The notes under the pieces are model-generated. The model ran no database searches. It saw only the letters and a list, made by a program, of their open reading frames with translations, and was not told the origin of the DNA. DNA of 64,000 nucleotides, from contig CM059191.1 of assembly GCA_030323885.1 (NCBI GenBank), forward strand, positions 1,488,001 to 1,552,000, given 5' to 3'. A program made the position numbers and the translations under genes. Shown here piece by piece: positions 31,960 through 42,384 of this stretch (position 1 is the stretch's first letter; every line of letters starts with the position of its first letter). Source of the stretch: Branchipolynoe longqiensis (Eukaryota > Annelida > Polychaeta > Phyllodocida > Polynoidae).

Positions 31960-32458
31960 NNNNNNNNNNNNNNNNNNNNNNNNNNNNNNNNNNNNNNNNN
32001 NNNNNNNNNNNNNNNNNNNNNNNNNNNNNNNNNNNNNNNNNNNNNNNNNNNNNNNNNNNNNNNNNNNNNNNNNNNNNNNNNNNNNNNNNNNNNNNNNNNN
32101 NNNNNNNNNNNNNNNNNNNNNNNNNNNNNNNNNNNNNNNNNNNNNNNNNNNNNNNNNNNNNNNNNNNNNNNNNNNNNNNNNNNNNNNNNNNNNNNNNNNN
32201 NNNNNNNNNNNNNNNNNNNNNNNNNNNNNNNNNNNNNNNNNNNNNNNNNNNNNNNNNNNNNNNNNNNNNNNNNNNNNNNNNNNNNNNNNNNNNNNNNNNN
32301 NNNNNNNNNNNNNNNNNNNNNNNNNNNNNNNNNNNNNNNNNNNNNNNNNNNNNNNNNNNNNNNNNNNNNNNNNNNNNNNNNNNNNNNNNNNNNNNNNNNN
32401 NNNNNNNNNNNNNNNNNNNNNNNNNNNNNNNNNNNNNNNNNNNNNNNNNNNNNNNNNN
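31960..32458. other. Assembly gap (499 N)
   Basis: Begins 60 nt after the gag stop, in very GC-rich DNA. Confidence 0.99.
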
Positions 32459-33180
32459 ATAATCAACCCACACAACAATGGGCAATCGAAAGCATGGACC
32501 ACTATAAAAGGTCCTTAAAGAAAGCATAATACACAACCACCTACTGAAGAAACAAAATCTCACCTGATCTTGGGCACAGTCACTGCTTGCTGTGTTCTGG
32601 CACAAAAAGCAAAAGACCGGCCAGAAAAGATGGTAGATATTACAAATACGGAAACTAGCCCTACTAAGTACTAAGGAATTCGAAATGACTATCACCATAG
32701 GGCGCAGTCCGTCTGGGTATGTGTACTGGAACAAACCAAAGCAGAACCAAGCAGGCCACGGTCATGCATCCGAATCACCCTGAAATACAAAATGGCTAAC
32801 CATACAACACAGCCATCCCACCTAGTCGCAGTCCTGAAGGGTCCATGGGTGTTCTGGCACACTGGTGTACTATCTAAGGACAGGGCATGGGTGAAAGGAT
32901 GCTGTAACAAACCACAATGGGATGGGATCCTCTCCCACAGGCCTGTATGTCATTGCGTAGTTGTACATAGTAGGCTAAGCTATCATATACAGGTTAGGAA
33001 AAAACTTGAAAATTAAAAAAAAACTAATATAGAAACTACTAACACCCAAAACCGCAAAGGTTGGCCTGAGAAAGATCAGATAAAGAGTCCTGAGTGTGGG
33101 ACCAGACCAACCCAGTATCACAGCTGTCCAGCGTTGAAAAAAAGCACCCTCACGGGAGCTTATACATTATGGGCAGAATA
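32459..33180 (+). repeat. Dispersed repeat R-B, copy 1
   Basis: Its end (ACAGCTGTCCAGCGTTGAAAA ... GAGCTTATACATTATGG) matches 42320-42375 in copy 2, with weaker similarity upstream. No coding region; nature unknown. Confidence 0.55.
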
Positions 33181-33211
33181 AAAAACTTGTCACAAAAAAA
33201 AGAAGAAAAAA

Positions 33212-33780
33212 AGTCACACCTTCCCGGACGAGCCCCCGGACGAGCCCCGGACCAAAGGCCGGATCGGCCTGGACCACCCCAGACCACCCCAGGACTCCCC
33301 GTGTAGCCACGGACTAGTCCTGGATGAGTGATCCGGGGTAAACCGGGCAGTCCGGGGCGATCCGTGGCTGATCCGGGGTGTCCGAGTCTTATCCGGGCAG
33401 TCTGGGAGTGGTCCGTGGCTATGCTGGGGGTAGTCCGGGAAAGTCTGGGGGTGGTCCGGGTTAAACCGTGGCTGAAACATGGCTCATCCGGGGCGAAACA
33501 GCCCCGGACCACCTCCGGACCGGCCCCGGTTCACCCTCAGTCCACCCCCGGACTACCTGGACCACCCCTGGATCATGCCGGATCGCAAAATTCCCCGGAC
33601 CGCCCTGGATATTTTTAACATTTTAAAACATCCGGGGTGGACCCCGGACCAGCCACGGATCACGCCGGACCACGCGGACCACCACGGACGAGCCACGGAT
33701 CACCCCGGATTGCCATGGACCACCTCGGATGACGGTCCCGAGCTCGTCCGGCCTCTGACCCGGGTAGGTGTGACTGGGGC
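33212..33780. mobile_element. TIR element H4, CCGGACCAC-rich
   Basis: Ends AGTCACACCTTCCCGG (left) and, on the other strand, CCCCAGTCACACCTACCCGG (right); TTA follows the right end. The interior is dozens of CCGGACCAC/TCCGGGG words whose orientation switches near 33310 and 33490. No protein domain. Confidence 0.65.
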
Positions 33781-33890
33781 TTAACCATAGAGGCTCTATT
33801 AAAACTAACTTTGCACCTAGAAACACATACGTCCTATTGACTAAACCTTTCGTATTCGCTGTGTACACCATGTACATATATATATGATGC

Positions 33891-34035
33891 ATAACGAATT
33901 ATGTGGGTATAAAGATACGTAAGTGAATTATTACCATTATTGGTATACTCCATAAGACCCAACACTGTACCGGTGGCACCACCGGCGGCATCCTTGCTTC
34001 AACTGAATGTAGACAAGTGACAGTCGCATCGGAGG
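33891..34035 (+). mobile_element. TA-bounded element 4, ~145 bp
   Basis: ATAACGAATTAT (33891-33902), TATAAA 5 nt later, and a GATATATATAATATA end. (TA)n precedes it at 33875-33884. The shortest family member. Confidence 0.6.
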
Positions 34036-34049
34036 ATATATATAATATA

Positions 34050-34137
34050 CAGTAAAACCGCTCTAACCGACCACCTCCACAGATCGACCACTCCCCTATA
34101 TCGATGGCTTTATTTGGGTCCCAACAATACCATTGGG
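34050..34137. mobile_element. Pogo/Tigger-like MITE T3, left half
   Basis: TACAGTAAAACCGCTCTAAC end and the ATCGACCACTCCCCTATATC block, truncated at 34137. Confidence 0.6.
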
Positions 34138-34444
34138 TGGATCAGAATGCACCCCCCCTAGGACCTGCACATGCAAACCAAAGCAAAATTGTTCAGAAAT
34201 AGAAAACTAGTACACCTTAACACACTCGCATTTGGGTACAGTCACGATAGGAAATACCAAAAGCAACCAACCCGAAGATACACAAATAAACAATGCACCA
34301 CTAATAAAACAAACAAGGAGCCGCATAAAGGCCCATGAAATGGCAACTAAGGCTTCGAATGCCCAATCAGTAAAAGAAAGACAGATCCCTGATCTAAAGA
34401 CATACGCAAAATATATATGTAAAAAAGGGAGGTCGCTGATGACA
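34138..34444. other. No gene seen; weak similarity to the 41.9 kb repeat
   Basis: AAATATATATGTAAAAAAGG near 34409-34428 resembles 41949-41971. Confidence 0.35.
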
Positions 34445-34692
34445 TCCTAGGGGAAGAACCACATTTAATATTACTGCGTTCCAGCCGACATGAACAGCAG
34501 ATAATATTATTAACTCTACCCCATTCATTTCACCTGTGATGCTACTATTCAGACCAAGGCTACTAACTGATTAAACACCTAAGGAAGAAAGGAAGACAAG
34601 TCACAAAGATAGACAGTGAGGATGTTGTGCTTTATTGGCATCAACTCCTGCTCACCTATCAGTGACCTATCAGTGACCTACCTATCACCCTA
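34445..34692 (+). repeat. Dispersed repeat R-A, copy 2 left part
   Basis: Matches 22548-22755 and breaks at CCTATCACCCTAA; the match resumes at 40605. Confidence 0.7.
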
Positions 34693-34697
34693 AGTTC

Positions 34698-34720
34698 TGA
34701 CGTCACATCCGGTGACGTCA
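34698..34720. promoter_or_regulatory. Paired TGACGTCA (CRE) octamers
   Basis: TGACGTCA at 34698-34705 and 34713-34720, forming 9 nt inverted arms around CATCCGG. TGACGTCA is the consensus for CREB/ATF-type factors. Functional use is not shown. Confidence 0.6.
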
Positions 34721-34951
34721 GAGGCGCGTGGCGCCAGCCTTGCTAGTCAGTAGAGTGGTGGCGGTGTGCTGTTGGTGTTGGAGGTCACTGTGTGTGGTGG
34801 TCTATATCCGCGTACCTTTTTTGTATGCTTCCTTCTTTCTGATCCTTCGGTTATGAGACACCGCTGCAACTCCGCCTCCCCATCTCCATAACCCCCTGCC
34901 CACCCACCTTTGCGCATGTTCAGCTCAGTCCCCAGAGTCGGTTCTGTAAGT

Positions 34952-35468
34952 GTTAAGTTGCATAGTCCGATAGCTTTTTGAATTTTTCCTTATTTTTAAA
35001 GAGAGATATTTCAGATTGACAGTTATAGCCTACTATTAGTTAGTCTGGAGAATCTTGAATTAGAAATGGCTGACTTTGGAGAAATTTGAACTGAGAGAAC
35101 CCAAAATAATTTTGATAAGCTTACCAAAACTATGACCCAGACCTCCATCACATGATGGCTAGGTGATGTAGGCTGACCTACGAATGGAGGAAGCCTCCTG
35201 GAATTTGTCTAAGTTATATCTGGCAAGGCTAATGAAGGCTAATGAGGTCATGAGATTGACCTAACTTGTTAGTTGTAGCCCTGCTTAATGGCTTAATCAA
35301 AATAAGTGGCCAAGGGGACAGTATAATAAATTCACTTATTATTCTTTCTGTACTGTTCCAAAATTTATTTGATAATGCACCAGTATCGGGGTTGGATATA
35401 TCGGATCAAATGTAGACGAGTGTTTCGATTTTGACCAAATTATTTTTCATCCGACCATGCAACTTTAA
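34952..35468. mobile_element. MITE M2, TIR GCATAGTCCGATG
   Basis: 517 bp from TTAAGTTGCATAGTCCGAT to the complement of TTAAAGTTGCATGGTCGGAT. Confidence 0.7.
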
Positions 35469-35625
35469 AATAACAAAAAAGAGGGAAAGTCTACAGTTAA
35501 TTCTATAGAAGTAGTGAGCACCCACTGAGATCTGGCCAGCAGATGTATAAGTCTGGTTATGGCACCAATGTAGGTTCAAATCTAGGTCAGTGTTTTTACT
35601 TAAAATGCTCTTTTCATTGAACAGT

Positions 35626-35800
35626 TTTAAAGCTGCATAGTCCGATGAAGCATCACATTTTCAAAACCAAAATAATACCTAGAATTGATTCTACATATCA
35701 AATTTAGATACTGATGCACTTACTAAGCATTTATTGCCAGATAGAAGGGAATACCGAGGCAATTTAATAGAACCTGTTGCTGCTAGAGCCTCCCTGATAT
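35626..35800. mobile_element. MITE M3, truncated
   Basis: One TIR (TTTAAAGCTGCATAGTCCG) and the family interior to about 35800, where LINE 5' sequence begins. Confidence 0.6.
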
Positions 35801-36309
35801 GACACAACAACCACCCATGCTCCGTGGGGAACCGGGGTAGAATAGTTTCCTTGCACCCCCTTGCAGATCGTAAAAGGCGACAAATGGGGCGGCTTGTTTG
35901 CCGTGAGTCGCGACTCGTGTCGGTGGAGGAAGGGATCCTGGTGCATGAGGACTGCAAGGAGCCAAGGCTCCTTGTGGACCAACACTTCACTTTGGCCTCG
36001 ACTTCATCTAGGCGAGAGGTTGGAAAGGCCCGTTCCAATCAATCGGCTGGTCATGCCAAGCCTTGGGTAGATTAATGGAGAATGGATATATATATAGTAC
36101 AACAACTGTATTTATATTTATATTTACACAATTACCAAGTCATTCTTCACTTCCTAGAAGGCGGTGGCTAGGGTCAATCTAGTACTGGTTATGCTTTTTT
36201 TGCCTCCATGCTAGCGTATATTATCCTCGTATCCCTGGTGTGTATCTGTCGGTTACCACAGTGCTGCACACCCCAATTTTGAGGGCTCCGTGGTGGGTGG
36301 GGAGCGAGG

Positions 36310-37455
36310 ATGACGAACCAAAAACAATTCAATATGGATACTCAAAACCCCCCAAATAATAAGAAAAGATTACCAGACACAGAAATGAAATCGGACTCTG
36401 ATTCGGACTCACGTCCGAATGCTGATGATTGGCCACGGTTCATTATGATTGAATCATTGAATAACGAGGCATCAGTTGCCAAACTTTCCCCTTTTGCCAT
36501 TCACAAGGGCATTATGGGAATTGCTGGCACAGTCAAAGACGTGAAGAAACTACGAAGTGGACATATTCTGGTGGAGTGTGCTAAGAAAGCGCATGCCGAC
36601 AATCTGCTACATGCAAGCACGCTAGCAGGCGTCGGCATCAAGGCCTCTCCTCATCGAACTCTCAACTCTAGCAAAGGAGTAATCCGGACTAGAGATCTTG
36701 ATGGTGTTGATGAGAATGAGATAGCACATGAGCTCAAGTCTCAAGGAGTGTTAAACATACAAAGAATAGTTATAAAGAGGGATAACAAGTCCATTAAAAC
36801 AGGGACATATATCCTCACGTTTGGCAAGCCTTTTCCGCCCAAGAATTTGAAAATTGGATACCTTAGTGTGAATGTGGATGTCTTCATCCCAAACCCACTT
36901 CGATGCTTCCAATGCCAGAAGTTTGGTCATGGCAAGGATAGATGCAAAAATGAAATCATCTGTTTTAAGTGCGGTCAAAAAGGTCACGACAACACCAGTT
37001 GTCAAAACCAGGCAAAATGTTCCAATTGCCTGGGTGACCATATGGCCATATCTAAAGACTGTCCTGTCTGGAAAAAAGAAAAGCTAATTCAGCAGATCAA
37101 GACTGAGAAGCGGCTAAGCTACCCAAAAGCTCGAAGGCTGGCTGAGGTGAATACTCCCTCGCCAATCACCAAGAGCTATGCTGCGGCAGCCAAAGCCTCC
37201 AACAGGACAATTGAATGCCAGACTGAACTGACGTGGTTGACTGGAGGGAAGCCCACTGCCTTCACCCCAGTCCCAAATCCGACGCCGGCTTCGATCAAAA
37301 GTAATAATAGTAATACTAGTATTGCGGTGCAGACGCTGGCCGAGCCGGCCCAAAAAGAAGAAGAATTTGTCGGACCGAGTTCCGAAGGGATCTTTGACCC
37401 CTACGGACAAAACGTCCAGGGGGTCATCGATCTCCAAAAACTTAACATCAAATAG
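36310..37455 (+). CDS. LINE ORF1, zinc-knuckle RNA-binding protein
   Basis: 381 residues, intact. Jockey/I-type ORF1: acidic N-terminus, an RRM-like region at about 42-192 (HILVECAKKAHADNLL, GTYILTFGKPFPPKNLKIGY), then three zinc knuckles: C199-x2-C-x4-H-x4-C212, C218-x2-C-x4-H-x4-C231 and C237-x2-C-x3-H-x6-C251. The C-terminal ~100 residues are low complexity. It would coat the LINE RNA. ORF2 follows about 108 nt after the stop. A decayed copy lies at 42880-43960. Confidence 0.85.
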   Translation: MTNQKQFNMDTQNPPNNKKRLPDTEMKSDSDSDSRPNADDWPRFIMIESLNNEASVAKLSPFAIHKGIMGIAGTVKDVKKLRSGHILVECAKKAHADNLLHASTLAGVGIKASPHRTLNSSKGVIRTRDLDGVDENEIAHELKSQGVLNIQRIVIKRDNKSIKTGTYILTFGKPFPPKNLKIGYLSVNVDVFIPNPLRCFQCQKFGHGKDRCKNEIICFKCGQKGHDNTSCQNQAKCSNCLGDHMAISKDCPVWKKEKLIQQIKTEKRLSYPKARRLAEVNTPSPITKSYAAAAKASNRTIECQTELTWLTGGKPTAFTPVPNPTPASIKSNNSNTSIAVQTLAEPAQKEEEFVGPSSEGIFDPYGQNVQGVIDLQKLNIK

Positions 37456-37562
37456 ATATCGGGCGCTGGCCGATATTGAGATGCCTGAGACTGTGGAAAC
37501 CCGCAGTCGAAGTCTCTCCCTCAAACCAAAGGCGAGGGGAGAACACCTGTCACTGCTCCAAA

Positions 37563-40347
37563 ATGACAGTGACAGGTGCATCTCTTATTCAATGGAACTG
37601 CCGAGGTTTTAGGAGCAACATCGAAGAGTTGTCTCTTCTTTGTTGCAACCTCAATCCACTCGCTGTTTGCCTACAAGAAACGTATATAAAAGCTTCTGAG
37701 AGTTGTAGTCTTAAAGGCTACACCATTCATAACAAGCACGCACCAGATGGAGACCGAGCCGCTGGCGGCTCCTCCATCTTGGTCAGACGTGATGTGGTGT
37801 GTACGCCAGTGGCGTTAGACACAACACTACAAGCTGTAGCTGTTCGTCTGACGCTGCATAAGACTGTAACTCTCTGTTCCATTTACATTCCTCCGAGCTC
37901 CGTTCTCACTTTACAAGAACTGGACGCCCTTGTGGACCAGTTACCGTCCCCATATTTACTTATGGGTGACTTTAACAGCCACAACCCATTATGGTGGGGG
38001 GGACAATAGGAACGCTAAAGGCAAGAGAATTGAGGACCTTGTGGCCGCTCATGCTCTGTGTGTATTGAACGATGGTTCATACACATATTTGCATCCCGGC
38101 TACGGAACATATTCCGCCATCGATCTCAGCAGTGTAGAACCAGAACTGGCGCTGGACTTTTCGTGGAGGGTCTGGGATGACCTCTGCGGGAGCGACCACT
38201 TCCCAATTATTCTTAATTGTGGGGGGGCATCTCCCATAGAGCGAGAGAGGAGCTGGCGTCTTTGTAAAGCCGACTGGCCCACCTTCCAGACCCTATGTTG
38301 CGAGAAGTTCACTCCAGACATCAGTGACATCGATGCCTTCACTGAGATGCTGAGATGGATCGCGGAGAAAACTGTTCCGAAGACCTCGGCAACTCCCAAG
38401 CGTTTGACGCCTCCATGGTTAGATGACGGCTGTAGGAGGGCTATTAAGGAACGAAAGAAAGCTCAGCGTAAATTCCACAGGAGACCGACTGCTGAAAATC
38501 TGGCGCTTTTTAAAATTCTGCGCGCTCGCGCTCGCAGAACAATCAAAGAAGCGCGGAGGCAGTGTTGGAGACAATTTGTTTCTAGCATCACCATGCACAC
38601 GCCGTTGGGCAAAGTATGGACAATGATCAGAAGAATCAAACAAAGGGGAGGTGATTCTTCTGTAGTCCAGCACTTGAAACACAATGGCACCATTCTCACA
38701 TCACTCGACGAAATAAGTGAAGAATTGGCTCGCACCTTTGCTGGAAACTCGTCTTTGGCAACTGCCTCCCGGGCTTTCGGGTGGTCAAGGAACGCCAAGA
38801 GCAAAAGCTCTTGGACTTTTCTTCCGATGGCGAGGAGCACTACAACTCCCCATTCAGTATGGATGAGTTGAGGTGTTCTTTGGAAAGCTCGCATGACACA
38901 GCAGTTGGACCTGATGGAAGTCATTATCAATTTTTGAAACATCTCCCTGAACATGGACTGAGACTGTTGCTTCAAGCTGGATATTCTGAGGGTGCTGTCC
39001 AGCTCAGAGTGGGGAGCGGACAGAGATGTTCTGCTCTCCGTGTACAGAACCTTGGTTCGTTCAGGAGTGGATTACGGCAGCATAGTATATGGTTCCGCAA
39101 GGAAAACATATATTGGGCTGCTAGACACGATCCACCACCAGGGACTGCGCCTGGCCCTTGGGGCCTTCCGCACCTCACCAGTTCAGAGCCTTTATGTCGA
39201 AGCCAATGAACCATCACTTAATAACAGGAGAATCAAACTGGCCATGCAATATGTAGTCAAGATAAAAACTAATGCATTGAATCCTGCACACAATTGTCTA
39301 TTCGAGCAACATGACGAATCCAGGTATGAAGCCAGGCCAAATTACATCCGGCCACTGAGGCTACGAATGAAACCTCATTTGGAGGCCTTAGGCGTGGATT
39401 TGGACGTGTTGGAGGATGCCAAAGTCCCAGAACATCCCCCGTGGTCGTTGAGAAAGCCATCGGTTATCCTCCGACTCACGGAACTGAGGAAATCTGGGAC
39501 ACATCCACTCGAGTACAAAGGACTGCATGCAGAGATTCAAGGCCAGTTTGCAGACCACCTCTCCATATACACTGATGGTTCGAAAGACCAAAGCCGGGTA
39601 GCTGCTGCGGCAGTCTGCCGACGGGAAAAATTTGGTGTACGTTTGCCCGATCAGAGCTCGATTACGATTTTCACTGCAGAGGCCCGAGCACTCCTTCTCG
39701 CTTTGGAGTGTATCGAGGTATCCAACCACACTAACTATGTTATATACAGTGATTCGTTCTCTTGCCTCCTGGCTGTTGCTGGACTGAAAACGAATCACCC
39801 TATTCTAGCAACGGTCATTTATAAAATGAACCAACTGACAACAGATGGGTATGATATCCACCTGTGCTGGGTGCCTGGCCATGCTGGCATACAAGGAAAC
39901 GAACGAGCTGATCGGGCTGCGAAGAAGGCCCTGAACTGTGATCTTGAACCGTGTCTGATCCCTCACTCTGATCTGAAACCACTAATAGCCACCCACATAA
40001 AATCCAAATGGCAACATGAGTGGGATGAAAACATTAATAAACTTAAAGAAATTGAACCATCTGTGGGAAAGCCACCACAGACTCATGCGGGAGGTCGGCG
40101 GGACCAAGTGGTCCTTAGCCGCTGCCGTATTGGCCACTCGTGGCTTACACATGCTTTTCTGCTCAAGGGGGAACCTCCCCCTGAATGTATTGGGTGTCAG
40201 TCCCCACTGACACTCAAACACATTTTACTAAGTTGTGTTGACTTATTGGCCTTGCGCCAACAATTCTACACTGCAGACAGTATGCATGACCTTTTTACTA
40301 AAGTAGAACAACAAAACATTTTGGCCTTTTTGAGGGCAGCTGCTTGA
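37563..40347 (+). pseudogene. LINE ORF2: endonuclease - deleted RT - RNase H
   Basis: Starts MTVTGASLIQWNCRG, an apurinic-type endonuclease (WNCRGFRSN, LQETYI, LMGDFNSHNP). A frameshift at a G-run (37994-38002) moves to the phase holding LSSVEPELALDF and GSDHFP. A further shift near 38770-38790 leads to the start of RT (AVGPDGSHYQFLKHLP). Near 38970 the RT core, including the YxDD, is missing, and the frame joins the RT C-terminus (LLSVYRTLVRSGVDYG). The last 451-residue frame (38992-40347) is intact: RNase H with YTDGSKD, the TAEARALLLALE block, SDSFS and WVPGHAGIQGNERAD, then a C-x2-C zinc motif (PECIGCQSP) before LKHILLSC. It cannot be active for reverse transcription. Confidence 0.85.
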
Positions 40348-40596
40348 CTCCCCTTATATAGTTTACTAAATGGATTCTATTAATTATTAATGAAACTTTC
40401 TTTTTCTATGGGAATTTGTTTCCCTTGACCACAGATATATGATTGTGAGGTTTCTAATTTAATTAGTGTCTATTGGCACATAATTGATTGTCTGCTTTTA
40501 CATGTAAAAGCGATGGTTTGAACAAAAAACAAACATTTCTCGCCGTGAATATGGCCTATGCTGCCGACATGGCGTAAAGCAACCACCAATCAATCA
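40348..40596 (+). other. LINE 3' tail
   Basis: Shared by four copies (40.5, 45.0, 46.1, 25.4 kb). Has palindrome CTTTTACATGTAAAAG (40495-40510), the conserved GCCTATGCTGCCGACA block, and (AATC)n at the end. Confidence 0.8.
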
Positions 40597-40604
40597 ATCA
40601 AACC

Positions 40605-41356
40605 CTAACCCCTCACCTTCTGTCCACACCAAGTCTCATTACCACTGGCCTGTATAGAAAGCAGTGCCTACAGCCCACGGACCTTGAGTCCTATGGCTGT
40701 GTACACACTCAATTGGAATAACTGAATTTGCATAGCATCAGACAGTGTCTGGGGTCCTGCTCTAGAGTAGGTGTGTCTCACTCAAGAGCCAGGAGTAGAG
40801 TGCCGGTGTCCCATGTGACGGGAGCATCGGTGCTTCATTTACATAACCTTGTGTGTCTCGTATAGGTCAGAAGATAAGAAGGGCAAGGGCAACTGGACGT
40901 CCCACAGTCAGCAAATCAGGCACCCCCCACAGCCTGGGGAGGGTGGCAACCCCCAACAGGGGTGGCTGCCTCCCACCCCAGCCGCAGGCGGTGGCTCGGT
41001 GTATATGCAGATTAGGCTGGTGTGCTGCCCATCGGCACCCTGGTGGCAGGTAGTTGTATACAGTTACAAATATATATATATTCTGTCAATGTCCTTCCTC
41101 TCCAATGGCATACGTTCTGACTACATAGAGGACATTTTCATCAACCTTGAACTGTTTCTTATATAACACAGCTCTTCATTAATCTTAGGCATCATGTATG
41201 AACATATATTTCACATAGTTTATATCATATCATAATGTGAGTGGGGCATCATTGCTTTTAGTTTACATAACCTTGTCCCCACTCCGTCATCCAAGAATAA
41301 GAATGCTCTCTGCCAATATATAATTCTAAACCGAAAATCTGTATATTTTTACAACG
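40605..41356 (+). repeat. Dispersed repeat R-A, copy 2 right part
   Basis: Matches 22745-23504, ending TATATTTTTACAA. Confidence 0.7.
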
Positions 41357-41880
41357 TCCCTCTTCCATTTCTACTTGTGCAAAAACGGGCAAGAAAAATG
41401 GAAGCCCTTAAACATTACGTCTTTTTTGGTTAAGCCAGAGTGAGTGCCATACAGTGGATCAGTATGAGAGTTACTAGACTTTATAAGTTTCGGTACCCTT
41501 CTAGTCGCATGCCCATGCATTGTATGTTAACCTAAGTATATTCTCCACAGCATTGGCCACTCCTCCCTTCCTCACTGTCAAGTTTTTCTATCAAGTTTTC
41601 TGTCTTACTCCAGTTCTCCACCACCTTGAGGACCATTCCTATCTACTTGTTTTAGTAATTGTTTTTAGACAAGAACAGCCCCAAAATCTATACCAGTATG
41701 GCGGTCCCAATGTAGATGGTGGCTTTGAACCGGCTATGTTGCTACTTATCTATACTAGTTCTACTCCCCCCTTAATTAATATAACATTTACATTGAAAAG
41801 GATGTCTACTATCCTCCTGTCACTGTCCAGGTTGTGTCTGCCAATTCTCTTATGCGCCCAGGCCCCCTTTAAAAACCTGG
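41357..41880. other. No gene seen
   Basis: A 124-residue open frame here (41520-41894) has no recognisable features. Confidence 0.4.
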
Positions 41881-42375
41881 ACCACCCTCAGTAGATAACA
41901 AACAACCACAAACCATCAAAAACAGAGACTCCCGATCTGAAAAAATACAAAAATATATATATAAAAAAGGGAGACCCTGAAAACACCCTGGGGCAAAACC
42001 ACAGAAGGGCATGTGATAGGTCATGGCCCACAAACTGGGCTGCCCCAAGGGGGTAATCTTGACCACCCTCAGTAGATAAGAAACAGCTACAAACTATGTA
42101 CAAGCCTATAAATGTAGTGTAGGCTAGTTCATAAGTAGTAGTAAAACAAAAAACTAAAACCAAAAAACCTAATATACTATTCGTACCCACTACAAGAGTG
42201 ATCAGAAAATAGAAACAATATTCCTATCAGAACACCTGATACTAAATAATCACCATGTACCTGCTACTGTGTGAGAAACAAAAACATCTTATCACCTCCT
42301 ACTGTGTGATAAGATTAAACCACTACTACAGCTGGCCAGCATTGAAAACAAGCCCCAGCACTCGAGCTTACATGC
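41881..42375 (+). repeat. Dispersed repeat R-B, copy 2
   Basis: Right end matches 33125-33175. A ~25 bp unit (GACCACCCTCAGTAGATAA) occurs twice, at 41880 and 42060. LINE copy 2 begins immediately after it. Confidence 0.55.
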
Positions 42376-42384
42376 TATGGATAG

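Larger units (their letters stand above)
34693..35810 (+). other. Insert upstream of LINE copy 1, with two MITEs
   Basis: Lies inside R-A together with LINE copy 1. Begins with a GC-rich stretch that has two CRE-type TGACGTCA sites, then MITEs M2 and M3. Either an extended LINE 5' region or separate insertions. Confidence 0.4.
35810..40596 (+). mobile_element. LINE (I/Jockey-group, RNase H-bearing), copy 1
   Basis: 5' region shared with copy 2 (from GGAACCGGG...TAGAATAG), ORF1 intact, ORF2 with endonuclease, a deleted RT and intact RNase H, then a 250 bp 3' tail ending in (AATC)n. R-A is split around it, with ACCCTAA next to both break points. The clade is assigned only by domain order. Confidence 0.8.

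Noticed and set aside
31700..32734. Long frames running through the N gap
   Set aside because: Open only because N has no stop; real sequence unknown.
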